Assembly: GCA_036393295.1 (NCBI GenBank)
Contig: DASWHF010000044.1
Coordinates: forward strand, 8,924 to 72,923
Source: DASWHF01 sp036393295
Lineage (GTDB): Bacteria > Pseudomonadota > Gammaproteobacteria > Acidiferrobacterales > UBA6901
Direction of reading: 5' to 3'
Length of the DNA stretch: 64,000 nucleotides
The notes below the pieces were generated by a model. That model saw only the letters and a list, made by a program, of their open reading frames with translations, was not told the DNA's origin and did not search any database. The position numbers were made by a program, and so were the translations under genes. Shown one piece after another: positions 26,965 through 36,122 of this stretch. Numbering within the stretch: the first letter of the stretch is position 1; every line of letters starts with the position of its first letter.

Positions 26965-28065
26965 ATGCCGCAGACCGTCCTTATCCTGGATGACGAATCC
27001 GACAACATCTTTCTCATGGAAGAGACCTTGCGTCGCAAGCTGCGCGACGTCGTGAGCGTCAGTTTCACCTCGCCGCGCGCCGCCCTGGCCTGGTGCGACA
27101 AGAACGAGCCGGATCTGTGTCTCATCGATTACAAGATGCCCGACATGAGCGGCATCGAGTTCATGGTACGCGCCCGCCAGAACCCCAGGTTCCACGGCGT
27201 TCCGGTGGTCATGATCACCGGGGTCACGCCGGCCGACGTCCGGCAGGTGGCGCTGGCCTCCGGGGCGACCGAGTTCCTCAGTAAGCCGATCAATCCGCCC
27301 GACCTGGTGGCGCGGGTCATGAATCTGCTGCGCCTGCGCACCACCCTGCGCAACCAGCGCCGCAACGTGACCAGCTTCGACCAGGACGTGGTCGCCGGCG
27401 TCGCGACCGCCGAGCAGGAGAAGATCATTCAGCGCCTGTGCCGCTTCAGTGAAGTGCGCGACGAGGAGACCGGCAATCACATGCGCCGCATGGCCTTCAT
27501 CTCGCAGCTCATCGCCCGCGAGCTCGGTTACGGCGAGGGGTTCTGCGACATGATCCTGCTGGCTGCGCCGATGCACGACATCGGCAAGGTCGGCATTCCC
27601 GACCGCATCCTGCTCAAACCCGGTCGACTCGATGCCGTCGAATGGGAGATCATGAAGACACATGCCACGATCGGGTACGAAGTGCTGAAGGACAGCGAGT
27701 CCGAGCTGCTGCGCATGGGTGCCGACATCGCCCACTCGCATCACGAGCACTTCGACGGCAGCGGCTATCCCAACCGCCGGGCCGGCGAGGACATTCCGAT
27801 CGTCGGCCGCATCGTCGCGGTCGCCGACGTGTTCGACGCCCTGGTCAACAAGCGCCACTACAAAGAGGCCTGGGCCGCCGGCGACGCCTTTGCATTGCTG
27901 CGCCGCGAGAAGGGTGCGCACTTCGATCCCGAATGCGTCGACGCCATGCTGAAACGCATCGACGAGATCATGGATATCCAGACCACCTACGCCGAGGGTG
28001 TCGAGGTCAGGGACGACGCCGTCTTCTGCGCCCTCGGCCGCCGCCCCCACGCCGCCGGGCGTTGA
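26965..28065 (+). CDS. HD-GYP response regulator (RpfG-like c-di-GMP phosphodiesterase)
   Basis: 366 residues. The N-terminal receiver domain has the DD pair in LILDDESDN, the phosphoacceptor Asp in LCLIDYKMPD, and KPIN near residue 110. After a linker comes an HD-GYP domain with ETGNHMRRM, MHDIGKVGIPD and the HHEHFDGSGYP signature, so it is expected to be an active c-di-GMP hydrolase. No cognate histidine kinase is adjacent, but a diguanylate cyclase lies 16 kb downstream. Confidence 0.92.
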   Translation: MPQTVLILDDESDNIFLMEETLRRKLRDVVSVSFTSPRAALAWCDKNEPDLCLIDYKMPDMSGIEFMVRARQNPRFHGVPVVMITGVTPADVRQVALASGATEFLSKPINPPDLVARVMNLLRLRTTLRNQRRNVTSFDQDVVAGVATAEQEKIIQRLCRFSEVRDEETGNHMRRMAFISQLIARELGYGEGFCDMILLAAPMHDIGKVGIPDRILLKPGRLDAVEWEIMKTHATIGYEVLKDSESELLRMGADIAHSHHEHFDGSGYPNRRAGEDIPIVGRIVAVADVFDALVNKRHYKEAWAAGDAFALLRREKGAHFDPECVDAMLKRIDEIMDIQTTYAEGVEVRDDAVFCALGRRPHAAGR

Positions 28066-28104
28066 GCCGTTCCACGCGCATTACAACGTTTTATGGGCCG
28101 GCGC

Positions 28105-28905
28105 TCAACGCTCCGGCTCGGCGGGCGCCGCCATGCTGCGATAAGAATAGGTGTACCAGAGATACGCCAGGCGCTCGCGCAGCGCCAGGCTGGTCATGGC
28201 GAGCCCGTTGGCGGTCGGCAGGTAACCGAGCGCGCTGCGCTCCTTGCGGCCCAGCGTGCTGAAGCCGGTCGGCGCCGGGGTGACGCCGATCCCGTAGAGC
28301 TCGAAGGACCAGGCGGCGCGGCGCATGTGCCAGGCGTGGGTCACCACATGAACGTGGCGGATGCCGGCGGTCGTCAGGATATCGCGGCTGAAGCGCGCGT
28401 TCTCGATGGTGCTGTTGGACTTCGCCTCCAGCCATTTGACCTCGACGCGGAAGTCCTCGCGCAGCGCCGTTTGCATGAGCTCGGCCTCGGCGATCTCCTC
28501 GCGGAACGGCGCGCCGCCGCTTACCAGGATCGGCAGGCCGGTCCGGCGGTGCAGATGCGCCGCGTAACGCAGCCGCTCGAGCGTCAGTGGATCGACCGTG
28601 TCGGCGCGGTATTCGGGTGCGCCGGTGCGGCGGCCCGCGCCGAGCACCACGATTGCCTGCGGTGCGCTGCCGGCGGCGGCCGGTTCCTCGTCGCCGGCAG
28701 CCGCGGCGTAGTCCTGGAGCCCGCCGAGCATCTGGTGGCCGGTCATGGGCAGGCTGAAGATCACCAGCAGCCCGGTGGTGAGGGTGAACAGCAGCGCGCC
28801 GAGCCACGGCCGGGCAACGTAGGCCAGCAGGCTGACTACCGCGCACAGCACGATCAGGCCCGGCGGCGACAGGGTGAGGCCGATGATCTGGGGCCACAGC
28901 TCCAT
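28105..28905 (-). CDS. YdcF/ElyC/SanA-family membrane protein (DUF218)
   Basis: 266 residues. Two or three N-terminal membrane segments precede a DUF218 domain with AIVVLGAGRR, LPILVSGGAPF, WLEAKSNSTIENARFS and VVTHAWHMRRA, the conserved signature of the ElyC/SanA/YdcF group. ElyC supports envelope integrity and undecaprenyl-phosphate use in E. coli. It is the last gene of the minus-strand lip/cell-wall series, 2 bases after lipA. Confidence 0.85.
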   Translation of the reverse strand: MELWPQIIGLTLSPPGLIVLCAVVSLLAYVARPWLGALLFTLTTGLLVIFSLPMTGHQMLGGLQDYAAAAGDEEPAAAGSAPQAIVVLGAGRRTGAPEYRADTVDPLTLERLRYAAHLHRRTGLPILVSGGAPFREEIAEAELMQTALREDFRVEVKWLEAKSNSTIENARFSRDILTTAGIRHVHVVTHAWHMRRAAWSFELYGIGVTPAPTGFSTLGRKERSALGYLPTANGLAMTSLALRERLAYLWYTYSYRSMAAPAEPER

Positions 28906-28907
28906 GG

Positions 28908-29888
28908 TCAGCCTCCGCGGGCCTGCTGTTCGGCGTGATACGAGGAGCGCACCAGCGGGCCGCTCGCGACGTTGCGAAAGCCGAGACCGGCGCCGATCGC
29001 GGCAAAGGCGTCGAACTGTTCGGGGGTGACGTAGCGCTGCACCGGCAGATGGTGGTCGCGGCTCGGCTGCAGGTACTGGCCGATGGTCAGGAGATCGCAG
29101 CCGTGCGCGCGCAGGTCGCGCATCACCGCCACGATCTCTTCGTCGCTTTCGCCCAGGCCGACCATGAGCCCGGACTTCGTCGGAACCCTTGGGTGCCGTG
29201 CCTTGAACTCGGCGAGCAGTTTCAGCGACCAGCGATAGTCGGCGCCCGGGCGCACCGCCTTGTACAGGCGCGGCACGGTCTCGAGATTGTGATTGAACAC
29301 ATCGGGCGGCGCCTCGCCGAGCAGCGCGAGCGCGCGCTCCATGCGGCCGCGGAAATCAGGCACCAGGATCTCGATGGAAATGCCCGGCACCTGCGCGCGG
29401 ATCGCGCGGATGCAGTCGGCGAAATGGCCGGCGCCGCCGTCGCGCAGGTCGTCGCGATCGACCGAGGTGACGACCACGAAGCGCAGCGCCATGGCGGCGA
29501 TGGTGCGCGCGAGATTTCCGGGCTCCTGCGGATCGGGCGGTTGCGGGCGACCGTGGGCCACGTCGCAGAACGGGCAGCGCCGCGTGCACAGGTCGCCGAG
29601 GATCATGAAGGTCGCCGTGCCGCCGCCGAAGCACTCGCCGATGTTGGGGCAGGCGGCCTCTTCGCACACCGTGTGCAGCCGGTTTTCGCGCAGGATTGCC
29701 TTGAGCCGAGCGACCTCGGGCGTCATGGGCGAACGCGCCCGCAACCAGCGCGGCTTGGGCAGCAATTCGCCGCGTGGCGCGACCTTGATCGGGATGCGCG
29801 CGGTCTTGGCCGCGCCCTTGCCCGCGCGCGCGTCGGTCGCCACCGGCTCGATAGCAGGCTGCCTGGTGTTGGGCTTATCGGGGATCAT
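28908..29888 (-). CDS. lipA: Lipoyl synthase
   Basis: 326 residues. It carries the N-terminal cluster cysteines CEEAACPNIGEC for the auxiliary [4Fe-4S] centre and the radical-SAM CTRRCPFC motif, together with FMILGDLCT and RSSYHAE at the C-terminus (the serine ligand RSSYH). It inserts sulfur into octanoyl groups. The start is at the ATG at 29888, which overlaps lipB by 14 bases. Confidence 0.96.
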   Translation of the reverse strand: MIPDKPNTRQPAIEPVATDARAGKGAAKTARIPIKVAPRGELLPKPRWLRARSPMTPEVARLKAILRENRLHTVCEEAACPNIGECFGGGTATFMILGDLCTRRCPFCDVAHGRPQPPDPQEPGNLARTIAAMALRFVVVTSVDRDDLRDGGAGHFADCIRAIRAQVPGISIEILVPDFRGRMERALALLGEAPPDVFNHNLETVPRLYKAVRPGADYRWSLKLLAEFKARHPRVPTKSGLMVGLGESDEEIVAVMRDLRAHGCDLLTIGQYLQPSRDHHLPVQRYVTPEQFDAFAAIGAGLGFRNVASGPLVRSSYHAEQQARGG

Positions 29889-30588
29889 CGGCGCGGACGG
29901 GACCGTCATTTGGGCGGGAATTGTACCCCAGATTGTACAACAGATAAGGCAGCAGGCGGTCGGCGGCCGCCGCGGTTCCGGCCGCCACCGCCCGCCCCGG
30001 CAGCAGATCGGCCAGCTGGGTGACCGCCAGCTCCGGATAGCCGCAGGGATTGATCCGATCGAAGGGCGCAAGGTCCATGGCCACGTTCAGCGACAGGCCG
30101 TGGTAGCAGGCGCCGCCGCGCACCCGCAGGCCGAGCTGGGCGAGCTTGCGTCCGTCCACGTAGACCCCCGGGGCGCCGGGGCGGCGCTCGCCGCGAATGC
30201 CCTCGGCCGCCAGCAGGTCCAGCACCGACTGTTCGAGCGCGGCCACCAGCGCCTTGATGCCGAGCCGGCGCCTGCGGAGGTCGATCAGCACATAGGCCAC
30301 CAGCTGGCCCGGTCCGTGGTAGGTGATGTCGCCGCCGCGATCGGTCCGGATGACCGGGATCGCGGCCGGATTGACGAATTCGCCGTGCTTGGCGTTGAGA
30401 CCCAGGGTGTAGACCGGCGGGTGCTCGAGCAGCCAGATCTCGTCCGCGGTGCCGGTATCGCGCCGGGCGGTGAACGCCTGCATGTCCCGCCAGGTCTCGA
30501 CATAGTTGCGCACTCCGAGCCGGCGGACCCGCGGCGTGTCGGCCGGCGCGATGCCGGACGGATCTTCGGTGAGCGGTGGTGAATTCAT
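29875..30588 (-). CDS. lipB: Octanoyl-[acyl-carrier-protein]:protein N-octanoyltransferase
   Basis: 237 residues. LipB motifs are RGGDITYHGPGQLVAYV, the catalytic Lys in GRKLAQLGLRVRGG and the thiol in ACYHGLSLNV. It transfers octanoate from ACP to lipoyl domains, feeding LipA. The ATG at 30588 is preferred over an in-frame GTG at 30630. The end overlaps lipA, and the DUF493 gene is 31 bases upstream. Confidence 0.95.
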   Translation of the reverse strand: MNSPPLTEDPSGIAPADTPRVRRLGVRNYVETWRDMQAFTARRDTGTADEIWLLEHPPVYTLGLNAKHGEFVNPAAIPVIRTDRGGDITYHGPGQLVAYVLIDLRRRRLGIKALVAALEQSVLDLLAAEGIRGERRPGAPGVYVDGRKLAQLGLRVRGGACYHGLSLNVAMDLAPFDRINPCGYPELAVTQLADLLPGRAVAAGTAAAADRLLPYLLYNLGYNSRPNDGPVRADDPR

Positions 30589-30619
30589 GGAGAGTCCGCC
30601 CCCGGCGGCGCTGTGCGGA

Positions 30620-30910
30620 CTATAGGGCAATCAGCACCTCGGCGCACGCCGTGAGCTCGCGGTAGATGGCGTCGAGCTGGTCGCGGCTGCGGGCCGTGAT
30701 GGTGAGCGTCACCGAGACGTAGTGGTCATCGCGGCTCGACCTCGCATGGGTCGCGATCAGGTCGGCCTCGGGCGTGTGGCGCGCGACAATCTGCGTGACG
30801 CGTGCGGCGAAGTCCGGCCCGGTCCGGCCCATGGCCTTGATGTCGAAGCGGCAGGGGAAGGCCAGCGAACCGCCGGCCGGGTCCGCGCCATGATCACCGC
30901 CGCCGGTCAT
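30620..30910 (-). CDS. ybeD: YbeD-like DUF493 protein
   Basis: 96 residues. The core from LAFPCRFDIKAMGRTGPDF to ITARSRDQLDAIYRELTAC follows the small ferredoxin-like alpha/beta fold of YbeD. The E. coli order dacA-ybeD-lipB-lipA is preserved here except for an inserted aminotransferase gene. Its exact function is unknown; a regulatory link to lipoate synthesis is only suspected from synteny. Confidence 0.9.
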   Translation of the reverse strand: MTGGGDHGADPAGGSLAFPCRFDIKAMGRTGPDFAARVTQIVARHTPEADLIATHARSSRDDHYVSVTLTITARSRDQLDAIYRELTACAEVLIAL

Positions 30911-30915
30911 GGCGC

Positions 30916-31791
30916 TCAATCCACCCGGCCGGCGCGGAAGGCCTGCTTGTATTCCTGGTAGAGCCGCTGCGCGCGCGCGTGCAGCGCGCCCGGCCGGCCG
31001 TCGGCCACCGGCTCGCCGTCGATGCGCGTGACCGGCATGATCTCGCGCGTCGAGCTGGTCAGCCACACCTCGTCGGACGACTTGAGCTCGTCGACGGTGA
31101 TCGGCAATTCGTCGCATTGGATGCCGCCGGCCCGCGCCAGCTCCAGCACCAGATCGCGGGTGATGCCCGGGAGGATGAACGCACCCCTCGGCGGCGTGAC
31201 CAGCCGGCCGGCGCGCACGACGAATATGTTGCTGGCCGCGCCCTCGGTGACGTAACCGTCGCGGATCAGGATCGCCTCGATCGCGCCGCGCTCCAGCGCC
31301 TGCTGGCGCATCAGCACGTTCGGCAGCAGCGCGATGGCCTTGATATCGCAGCGCAGCCAGCGGATGTCGGGCACCGTGACCGCGGTCGCGCCCGCCTGGA
31401 TCGCGGCCGGATCGGGATAGTGCAGCGGCTGCGCGTAGGCGAACACCGTCGCCGCGGTGTCCGGCGGGAAGGCGTGATCGCGCGGCGCGACGCCGCGCGT
31501 GACCTGCAGGTACACCGACTGATCGCCGGCACCGTTCTCGCGCACCAGGCGCTCGAAGATCGCCGACCACTCGGCCGGTGATTTCATGTGGCTGAGCCCG
31601 ATGCCGGCGAGGCTCTGTTCGAGCCGCTGCAGATGATGCGGCAGGCGGAACAGCCGGCCACCGTAGACCGGAATGACCTCGTAGACGCCGTCGCCGAACA
31701 GGAAGCCGCGGTCGAAGGGCGAGATCCGCGCGCGCTCCGCATCGAGGAACTCGCCGTTCAGGTACACCAGCTTGGGAAAAGTTGTCGGCAC
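30916..31791 (-). CDS. Class IV aminotransferase (D-amino acid transaminase-like)
   Basis: 291 residues from a GTG start. The family has YLNGEFLDAERARISPFDRGFLFGDGVYEV, the PLP lysine in the DIKAIALLPNVL segment, and EAILIRDGYVTEGAASNIFVV. These match D-alanine aminotransferases, which would supply D-Glu/D-Ala for peptidoglycan, fitting its location between dacA and ybeD. A branched-chain aminotransferase role is less likely given the length. Confidence 0.88.
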   Translation of the reverse strand: MPTTFPKLVYLNGEFLDAERARISPFDRGFLFGDGVYEVIPVYGGRLFRLPHHLQRLEQSLAGIGLSHMKSPAEWSAIFERLVRENGAGDQSVYLQVTRGVAPRDHAFPPDTAATVFAYAQPLHYPDPAAIQAGATAVTVPDIRWLRCDIKAIALLPNVLMRQQALERGAIEAILIRDGYVTEGAASNIFVVRAGRLVTPPRGAFILPGITRDLVLELARAGGIQCDELPITVDELKSSDEVWLTSSTREIMPVTRIDGEPVADGRPGALHARAQRLYQEYKQAFRAGRVD

Positions 31792-31857
31792 GTGCTGTCT
31801 GCTCGGTGGATGGCCGCCCGCTCACCGCGGTGCGGACATTCTAGCCGATAGGCCCAT

Positions 31858-33000
31858 TCAGCGCAGCCACAGCCGCAGATGGTCGATGGCGCGCTGCACG
31901 AGGTTGCCGTCGTCGACCGCGCGTAGCGCGATCAGGGGGTGCTCCGCGATCGTCTGGCCGCCGTAGTCGAGGCGCAGCGTGCCGATGCGCTGGCCGCGCG
32001 CCACCGGCGCGGTCGGCGTCTCCGGCACGTCGAGCCTGGCCTGGAGCTTGCCGTAACCGCCGCGCGGCAGGGTGAGGTAGAGGTCCTCGTTGATGCCGAC
32101 CGGCAGCGTGTCGTGGTCGCCGAGCCAGATGCGCAGGTGCACGGCCGGGGATTCGGCCTGGTAAAGCAGGCGGGTCTCGTAGTGGTCCAGGCCGAAGCTG
32201 AGCAGCCGTTGGCCGGCGTCGGCGCGGTCCCGCTCGCTTTTTGCGCCGAGCAGCACCGCGATCATGCGCATGTTGTCGCGCTGCGCCGTCGCCGCCAGGC
32301 AGTAGCCGGCGCTGCGGGTCTGGCCGGTCTTGAGCCCGTCGGCCTCGCCCATGCGCCATAGCAGCAGGTTGCGATTGTGCTGGGCGATGCCGTTGTGGTT
32401 GAACTCCTTGGTGCCGAACAGCGCATAGTACTGGGGGAACTCGCGGATCAGCAGCGCCGCCAGGGCCGCGAGGTCGCGGGCGCTGCTGGTATGGCCGTCC
32501 TGGTGCAGGCCGGTGCTGTTGGTGAAGCGGGTGTTGCCGAGGTGCAGCTCGGCGGCCGCGGCGTTCATGCGCGCCACGAAGCGCGCCTCGTCGCCGCCGA
32601 CGTGCTCGACCAGGGTGAGTGTCGCATCGTTGGCGGAGCGCACGATCATGCCCTTGAGCAGTGCCTCGACGCTCACCTTGGCGCCGGCGCGCAGGAACAT
32701 GCGCGCGCCGGCCATCTGCCAGGCGCGCTCGCTGACGGTCACCTTGTCACCGAGCTTCACCCGTCCGGCCTTGAGGTCCTGGAAGATCAGGTAGGCGGTC
32801 ATGAGCTTGGTCAGGCTGGCCGGCGGCAGCGGCTCGTCGGCGCGCTCCTCGCCGATGACCGTGCCGCTGTGATGGTCGACCAGGATCCAGGCGCGGGCCG
32901 GCACGCTCGGGCCGGGCAGGTCCCAGGCGAAGGCCGGCGCCTCGCGGGGCAGGCACAGCAGCCACAGCGCGGCGAACAGCGGTGGGAGAAAACGCATCAC
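31858..33000 (-). CDS. dacA: D-alanyl-D-alanine carboxypeptidase (PBP5/6 class)
   Basis: 380 residues with signal peptide. The three active-site motifs are SLTKLM (SxxK), SANDAT (SxN) and KTGQTRSAG (KTG). The C-terminal part is the beta-rich PBP5 domain followed by an amphipathic membrane-binding helix (LVQRAIDHLRLWLR). It trims D-Ala from pentapeptides in the periplasm. It lies 6 bases after rlpA. Confidence 0.95.
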   Translation of the reverse strand: MMRFLPPLFAALWLLCLPREAPAFAWDLPGPSVPARAWILVDHHSGTVIGEERADEPLPPASLTKLMTAYLIFQDLKAGRVKLGDKVTVSERAWQMAGARMFLRAGAKVSVEALLKGMIVRSANDATLTLVEHVGGDEARFVARMNAAAAELHLGNTRFTNSTGLHQDGHTSSARDLAALAALLIREFPQYYALFGTKEFNHNGIAQHNRNLLLWRMGEADGLKTGQTRSAGYCLAATAQRDNMRMIAVLLGAKSERDRADAGQRLLSFGLDHYETRLLYQAESPAVHLRIWLGDHDTLPVGINEDLYLTLPRGGYGKLQARLDVPETPTAPVARGQRIGTLRLDYGGQTIAEHPLIALRAVDDGNLVQRAIDHLRLWLR

Positions 33001-33006
33001 GGTAAG

Positions 33007-33846
33007 CTACTCGACGACCACCAGCGGCTCGGGCAGGCCGTGCGCCCGCATGCGCGCGGCGAGCGCGTCGCTCGAATCGACGCCGCTGAGCGGTCCGACG
33101 CGCACGCGGTACAGCGGCACGCGGTCCTGCTCGGCGGGCTGGATGTGCACCGGCGTGAAGTCGGCGCGCTGCAAGCGCTCGCGCATGCTCTCGGCGTTGG
33201 CCCGGCTGGTGTAGGCGCCGACCTGCACGAACAGCTTCGGCGGGCCGTTCGCCGGCGCCGCGGCGAGCCGCGGGGCGGGCGGCGTGTCCGCGTGGATCGC
33301 CGTCACCTCCACCAGCCCGGTGCCGGCGCCGACGATGCCGAGCCGCGCGGCCGCGGCGTAGGACAGATCGATCAGGCGGTCGTGCTTGAACGGTCCGCGA
33401 TCGTTGACGCGCACCACCACGGTCCGGCCGTTGCTCAGGTTGCGCACCTGGACATAGCTCGGCAGCGGCAGGGTCTTGTGTGCGGCGGTCATCGCGTACA
33501 TGTCGTAGGGTTCGCCGCTCGAGGTGTCGCGGCCGTGGAATTTCTTGCCGTACCAGGAGGCGATGCCGCGCTCGCGGTAACCCGCGGCGTCGCGCAGCGG
33601 ATGGTAGGTCCGGCCGAAGACCGCGTACGGCCGGTTGCCGCGCGGGCCGATCGGCTCGGCGCGCGGCACCGCGTCGGGCACGCGCGACACGTCGACCGGC
33701 GGCGCCGCGTGCGGGCCGTCGTCCTGGTAGTAGCCGCCGCGCGGCGGCGCGCTGGTGCAGGCCGACACGGCCAGCAGGACGGACGCAAGCAGCGCGGCCG
33801 ACGGCGGACGCCGGCCGGTGCGCGCCAATAGTATGCTAGCCCTCAT
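33007..33846 (-). CDS. rlpA: RlpA septal lytic transglycosylase with SPOR domain
   Basis: 279 residues with a lipobox (LLAVSAC). The double-psi beta-barrel domain runs from GIASWYGKKFHGRDTSSGE to RVNDRGPF, with the catalytic Asp in NDRGPF. A C-terminal SPOR domain (LFVQVGAYTSRANAESMRER) targets denuded glycan at septa. Four bases overlap the end of mltB. Confidence 0.94.
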   Translation of the reverse strand: MRASILLARTGRRPPSAALLASVLLAVSACTSAPPRGGYYQDDGPHAAPPVDVSRVPDAVPRAEPIGPRGNRPYAVFGRTYHPLRDAAGYRERGIASWYGKKFHGRDTSSGEPYDMYAMTAAHKTLPLPSYVQVRNLSNGRTVVVRVNDRGPFKHDRLIDLSYAAAARLGIVGAGTGLVEVTAIHADTPPAPRLAAAPANGPPKLFVQVGAYTSRANAESMRERLQRADFTPVHIQPAEQDRVPLYRVRVGPLSGVDSSDALAARMRAHGLPEPLVVVE

Positions 33847-34859
33847 CCGGATTCACCGGCATAGCGCTCCTTGATCATCACGCTCAGCTCCCACACCGCC
33901 ATGGCGTAACGCTTGCTGCGATTATAACGCGTGATCACGTAGAAATTCCGGTAGCCGAGGCGGTGCATGACCCCGTCCTCGCCCTCCAGGCTCACGAGCG
34001 TGGCGAGCTGCTCGATGTCGATGTCGCGCACCGGCAGCACGCCGTACTCGCGCATGCGCTTCAAACTCACGTTCGGCTCGGCGCGATCGCTCTCCATCCA
34101 GGCATAGGGCGTGCCCTCGATCCGCGCGTCGGTGACCACCGGCTCGCCCCGGCGCCAGCCGTGCGCGCGGAAATAATTGGCGACGCTGCCGATCGCGTCG
34201 TCCATCGAGCCCAGCAGGTCGCGCCTGCCGTCGCCGTCGAAGTCGACCGCGTAGCGCCGATAGCTGCTCGGGATGAACTGCGGCGCCCCCATGGCGCCGG
34301 CGTACGAGCCGTTGAAGGTCAGCGGGCCGACGTCCAGCTCCAGGCACAACAGCAGGTACTCCTCCAGCTCCTTGCGGAAGAACGCGGCGCGTTCCGGGTA
34401 GCGGAACGCCAGGGTCGTGAGCGCGTCGATCACCCGGTAGCGCCCGGTCGAACGGCCGTAGCGCGTCTCGACGCCGATGATGGCGACGATGATCTCGGGT
34501 TCGACGCCGTACTCGGCGCTGGCGCGTTCCAGGGTCCTGGCATGCTTCTTCCAGAACTTCGCGCCGTTGCGCACGCTCTCGTCGGTGACGAAGATCTGGC
34601 GGTACTCGTGCCAGGGCCGCGCCTCGGCCGGCCGGCGCATCGCCTCGAGAATGTCGTCGCGGATCTCGACGCGCGCGAAGATCTCACGCAGGCTTTCCGG
34701 GTCGAGTTGATGTTTCGCCGACATCTCCTGGATGAAGGCCTCGACCTCCGGCGTCTCGCCGGGCTCGAGCGCGCGCGCCGGCGCCGCGAGCCACAGGCCG
34801 GCGAGCGTCACGGCAATACCGGCGCGGAGCTGCGTGGCGATGGACGGGTGGACGATCAT
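33843..34859 (-). CDS. mltB: Membrane-bound lytic murein transglycosylase B
   Basis: 338 residues with a signal peptide but no lipobox cysteine, so it may be periplasmic. The catalytic Glu is in IIGVETRYGRSTGRY, followed by ALTTLAFRYPERAAFF, GAMGAPQFIPSSYR and YAVDFDGDGRRDLL. ATG 34859 is selected over a longer in-frame start because it gives a clean signal peptide. It lies 2 bases after rodA. Confidence 0.93.
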   Translation of the reverse strand: MIVHPSIATQLRAGIAVTLAGLWLAAPARALEPGETPEVEAFIQEMSAKHQLDPESLREIFARVEIRDDILEAMRRPAEARPWHEYRQIFVTDESVRNGAKFWKKHARTLERASAEYGVEPEIIVAIIGVETRYGRSTGRYRVIDALTTLAFRYPERAAFFRKELEEYLLLCLELDVGPLTFNGSYAGAMGAPQFIPSSYRRYAVDFDGDGRRDLLGSMDDAIGSVANYFRAHGWRRGEPVVTDARIEGTPYAWMESDRAEPNVSLKRMREYGVLPVRDIDIEQLATLVSLEGEDGVMHRLGYRNFYVITRYNRSKRYAMAVWELSVMIKERYAGESG

Positions 34860-34861
34860 GG

Positions 34862-35944
34862 TCAGTGCGCCACGATCTTGCGGTGGGTGTGGATGCTCAT
34901 CAGCATGCCGAAGGCCGCCATCAGCGTGACGGTCGCGGTGCCGCCGTAGCTGACCAGCGGCAGCGGCACGCCCACCACCGGCAGGATGCCGGCGACCATG
35001 CCGATGTTGACGAAGAAGTAGAAGAAGAAGATCAGGCTCAAGGCTCCGGCCAGCAGGCGGGTGAAGGTCTCCTGGGCGTAGAAGGCGATCAGCAGGCCGC
35101 GGCCGAGGATGAACAGATACAGCCCGAGCAGCACCATGATGCCGATCAGGCCGAACTCCTCGGCGAACACGGCGAACACGAAGTCCGTCGAGCTCTCCGG
35201 CAGGTAGTCGAGGTGCGCCTGGCTGCTGTTCAGCCAGCCCTTGCCGAAGAAGCCGCCCGAGCCGATCGCGATCATCGATTGAGTGATGTGATAGCCGGCG
35301 CCGAGCGGATCCGAGGCCGGGTCGAGCAGGGTCAGGATGCGCTGCTGCTGGTAATCGTGCAGGCGTGTCCACAGCAGCGGGATCGCCAGGCCGATCAGCC
35401 CGACGACCGCGGCGATGATGCGCCAGCCCATGCCGGCGAGGAACAGCACCGTGAGGCCGGCGCCGAGCACCAGCACGGCGGTGCCGAGATCGGGCTGTTT
35501 GGCGATCAGCAGCACCGGCACCAGGGTGATGACGCCGCCGAGCGCCACCTTGCCCGCCGACGGCGGCAGCGCGTGGCGCGCGAAGTGCCAGGCGAGCATC
35601 ATCGGCAGCGCGAGCTTCATGATCTCCGACGGCTGAAAGGCGAACAGGCCGAAGTTGAGCCAGCGTTGCGCGCCCTTGGCGGTCGTGCCGACCAGCAGCA
35701 CCGCGACCAGCAGCAGCATGCCGGCGGCGAAGATCGCCGGCGCCCAGCGGAACAGGGTTTCGGGCCGGACCTGGGCGACCGCGAACAGGATCGCGAAGCC
35801 GAGCAGCAGGCGCAGCGAATGGCGCATCAGCACGCCGAGATCCTCGGCGCTGGCGCTGTACAGCACGATCATGCTCAGGGCCGATATCATCACCAGGCCG
35901 TAGAACAGCGGTCTATCGATGTGCCAGCGTTCGAGATTCGTCAC
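34862..35944 (-). CDS. rodA: SEDS-family peptidoglycan glycosyltransferase RodA
   Basis: 360 residues with ten membrane segments. SEDS motifs include GAQRWLNFGLFAFQPSE, PDLGTAVLVLGAG and the ESSTDFVFAVFAEEFGLIG loop with the catalytic-region acidic residue. It polymerises glycan strands with PBP2 during elongation. A 178-base gap containing repeat element C separates it from mrdA, the largest gap in the mre/rod series. Confidence 0.96.
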   Translation of the reverse strand: MTNLERWHIDRPLFYGLVMISALSMIVLYSASAEDLGVLMRHSLRLLLGFAILFAVAQVRPETLFRWAPAIFAAGMLLLVAVLLVGTTAKGAQRWLNFGLFAFQPSEIMKLALPMMLAWHFARHALPPSAGKVALGGVITLVPVLLIAKQPDLGTAVLVLGAGLTVLFLAGMGWRIIAAVVGLIGLAIPLLWTRLHDYQQQRILTLLDPASDPLGAGYHITQSMIAIGSGGFFGKGWLNSSQAHLDYLPESSTDFVFAVFAEEFGLIGIMVLLGLYLFILGRGLLIAFYAQETFTRLLAGALSLIFFFYFFVNIGMVAGILPVVGVPLPLVSYGGTATVTLMAAFGMLMSIHTHRKIVAH

Positions 35945-35972
35945 GGCCGTGCCGCCCTTGAGAAGAACAAGA

Positions 35973-36096
35973 TTGAGCCACGGGGGACACGGGGATTTTC
36001 TTGTGCTGGCCGCATGGGCTTCGAGTATTCCGATGCACGACCATAGGCGTGAACACCTTTCTTCCCCCCGTGTTCCCCGTGCCCCCTGTGGCAGAA
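35973..36096 (+). repeat. Intergenic CACGGGG inverted-repeat element, copy C
   Basis: About 124 bp: left end TTGAGCCACGGGGGACACGG, right end CCCCGTGCCCCCTGTGGCA, with somewhat diverged arms. Inserted between mrdA and rodA within one transcriptional direction, where neighbouring genes are otherwise almost contiguous. Confidence 0.75.
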
Positions 36097-36122
36097 TTTC
36101 AACCCTTTCGTTCCGTCGCGCA

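Noticed and set aside
28060..28111. Bidirectional terminator between the HD-GYP and ElyC-like genes
   Set aside because: Short GCGTTGAGC/GCTCAACGC arms exist but the loop is over 30 bases and no T-run follows on either strand, so it was not called.
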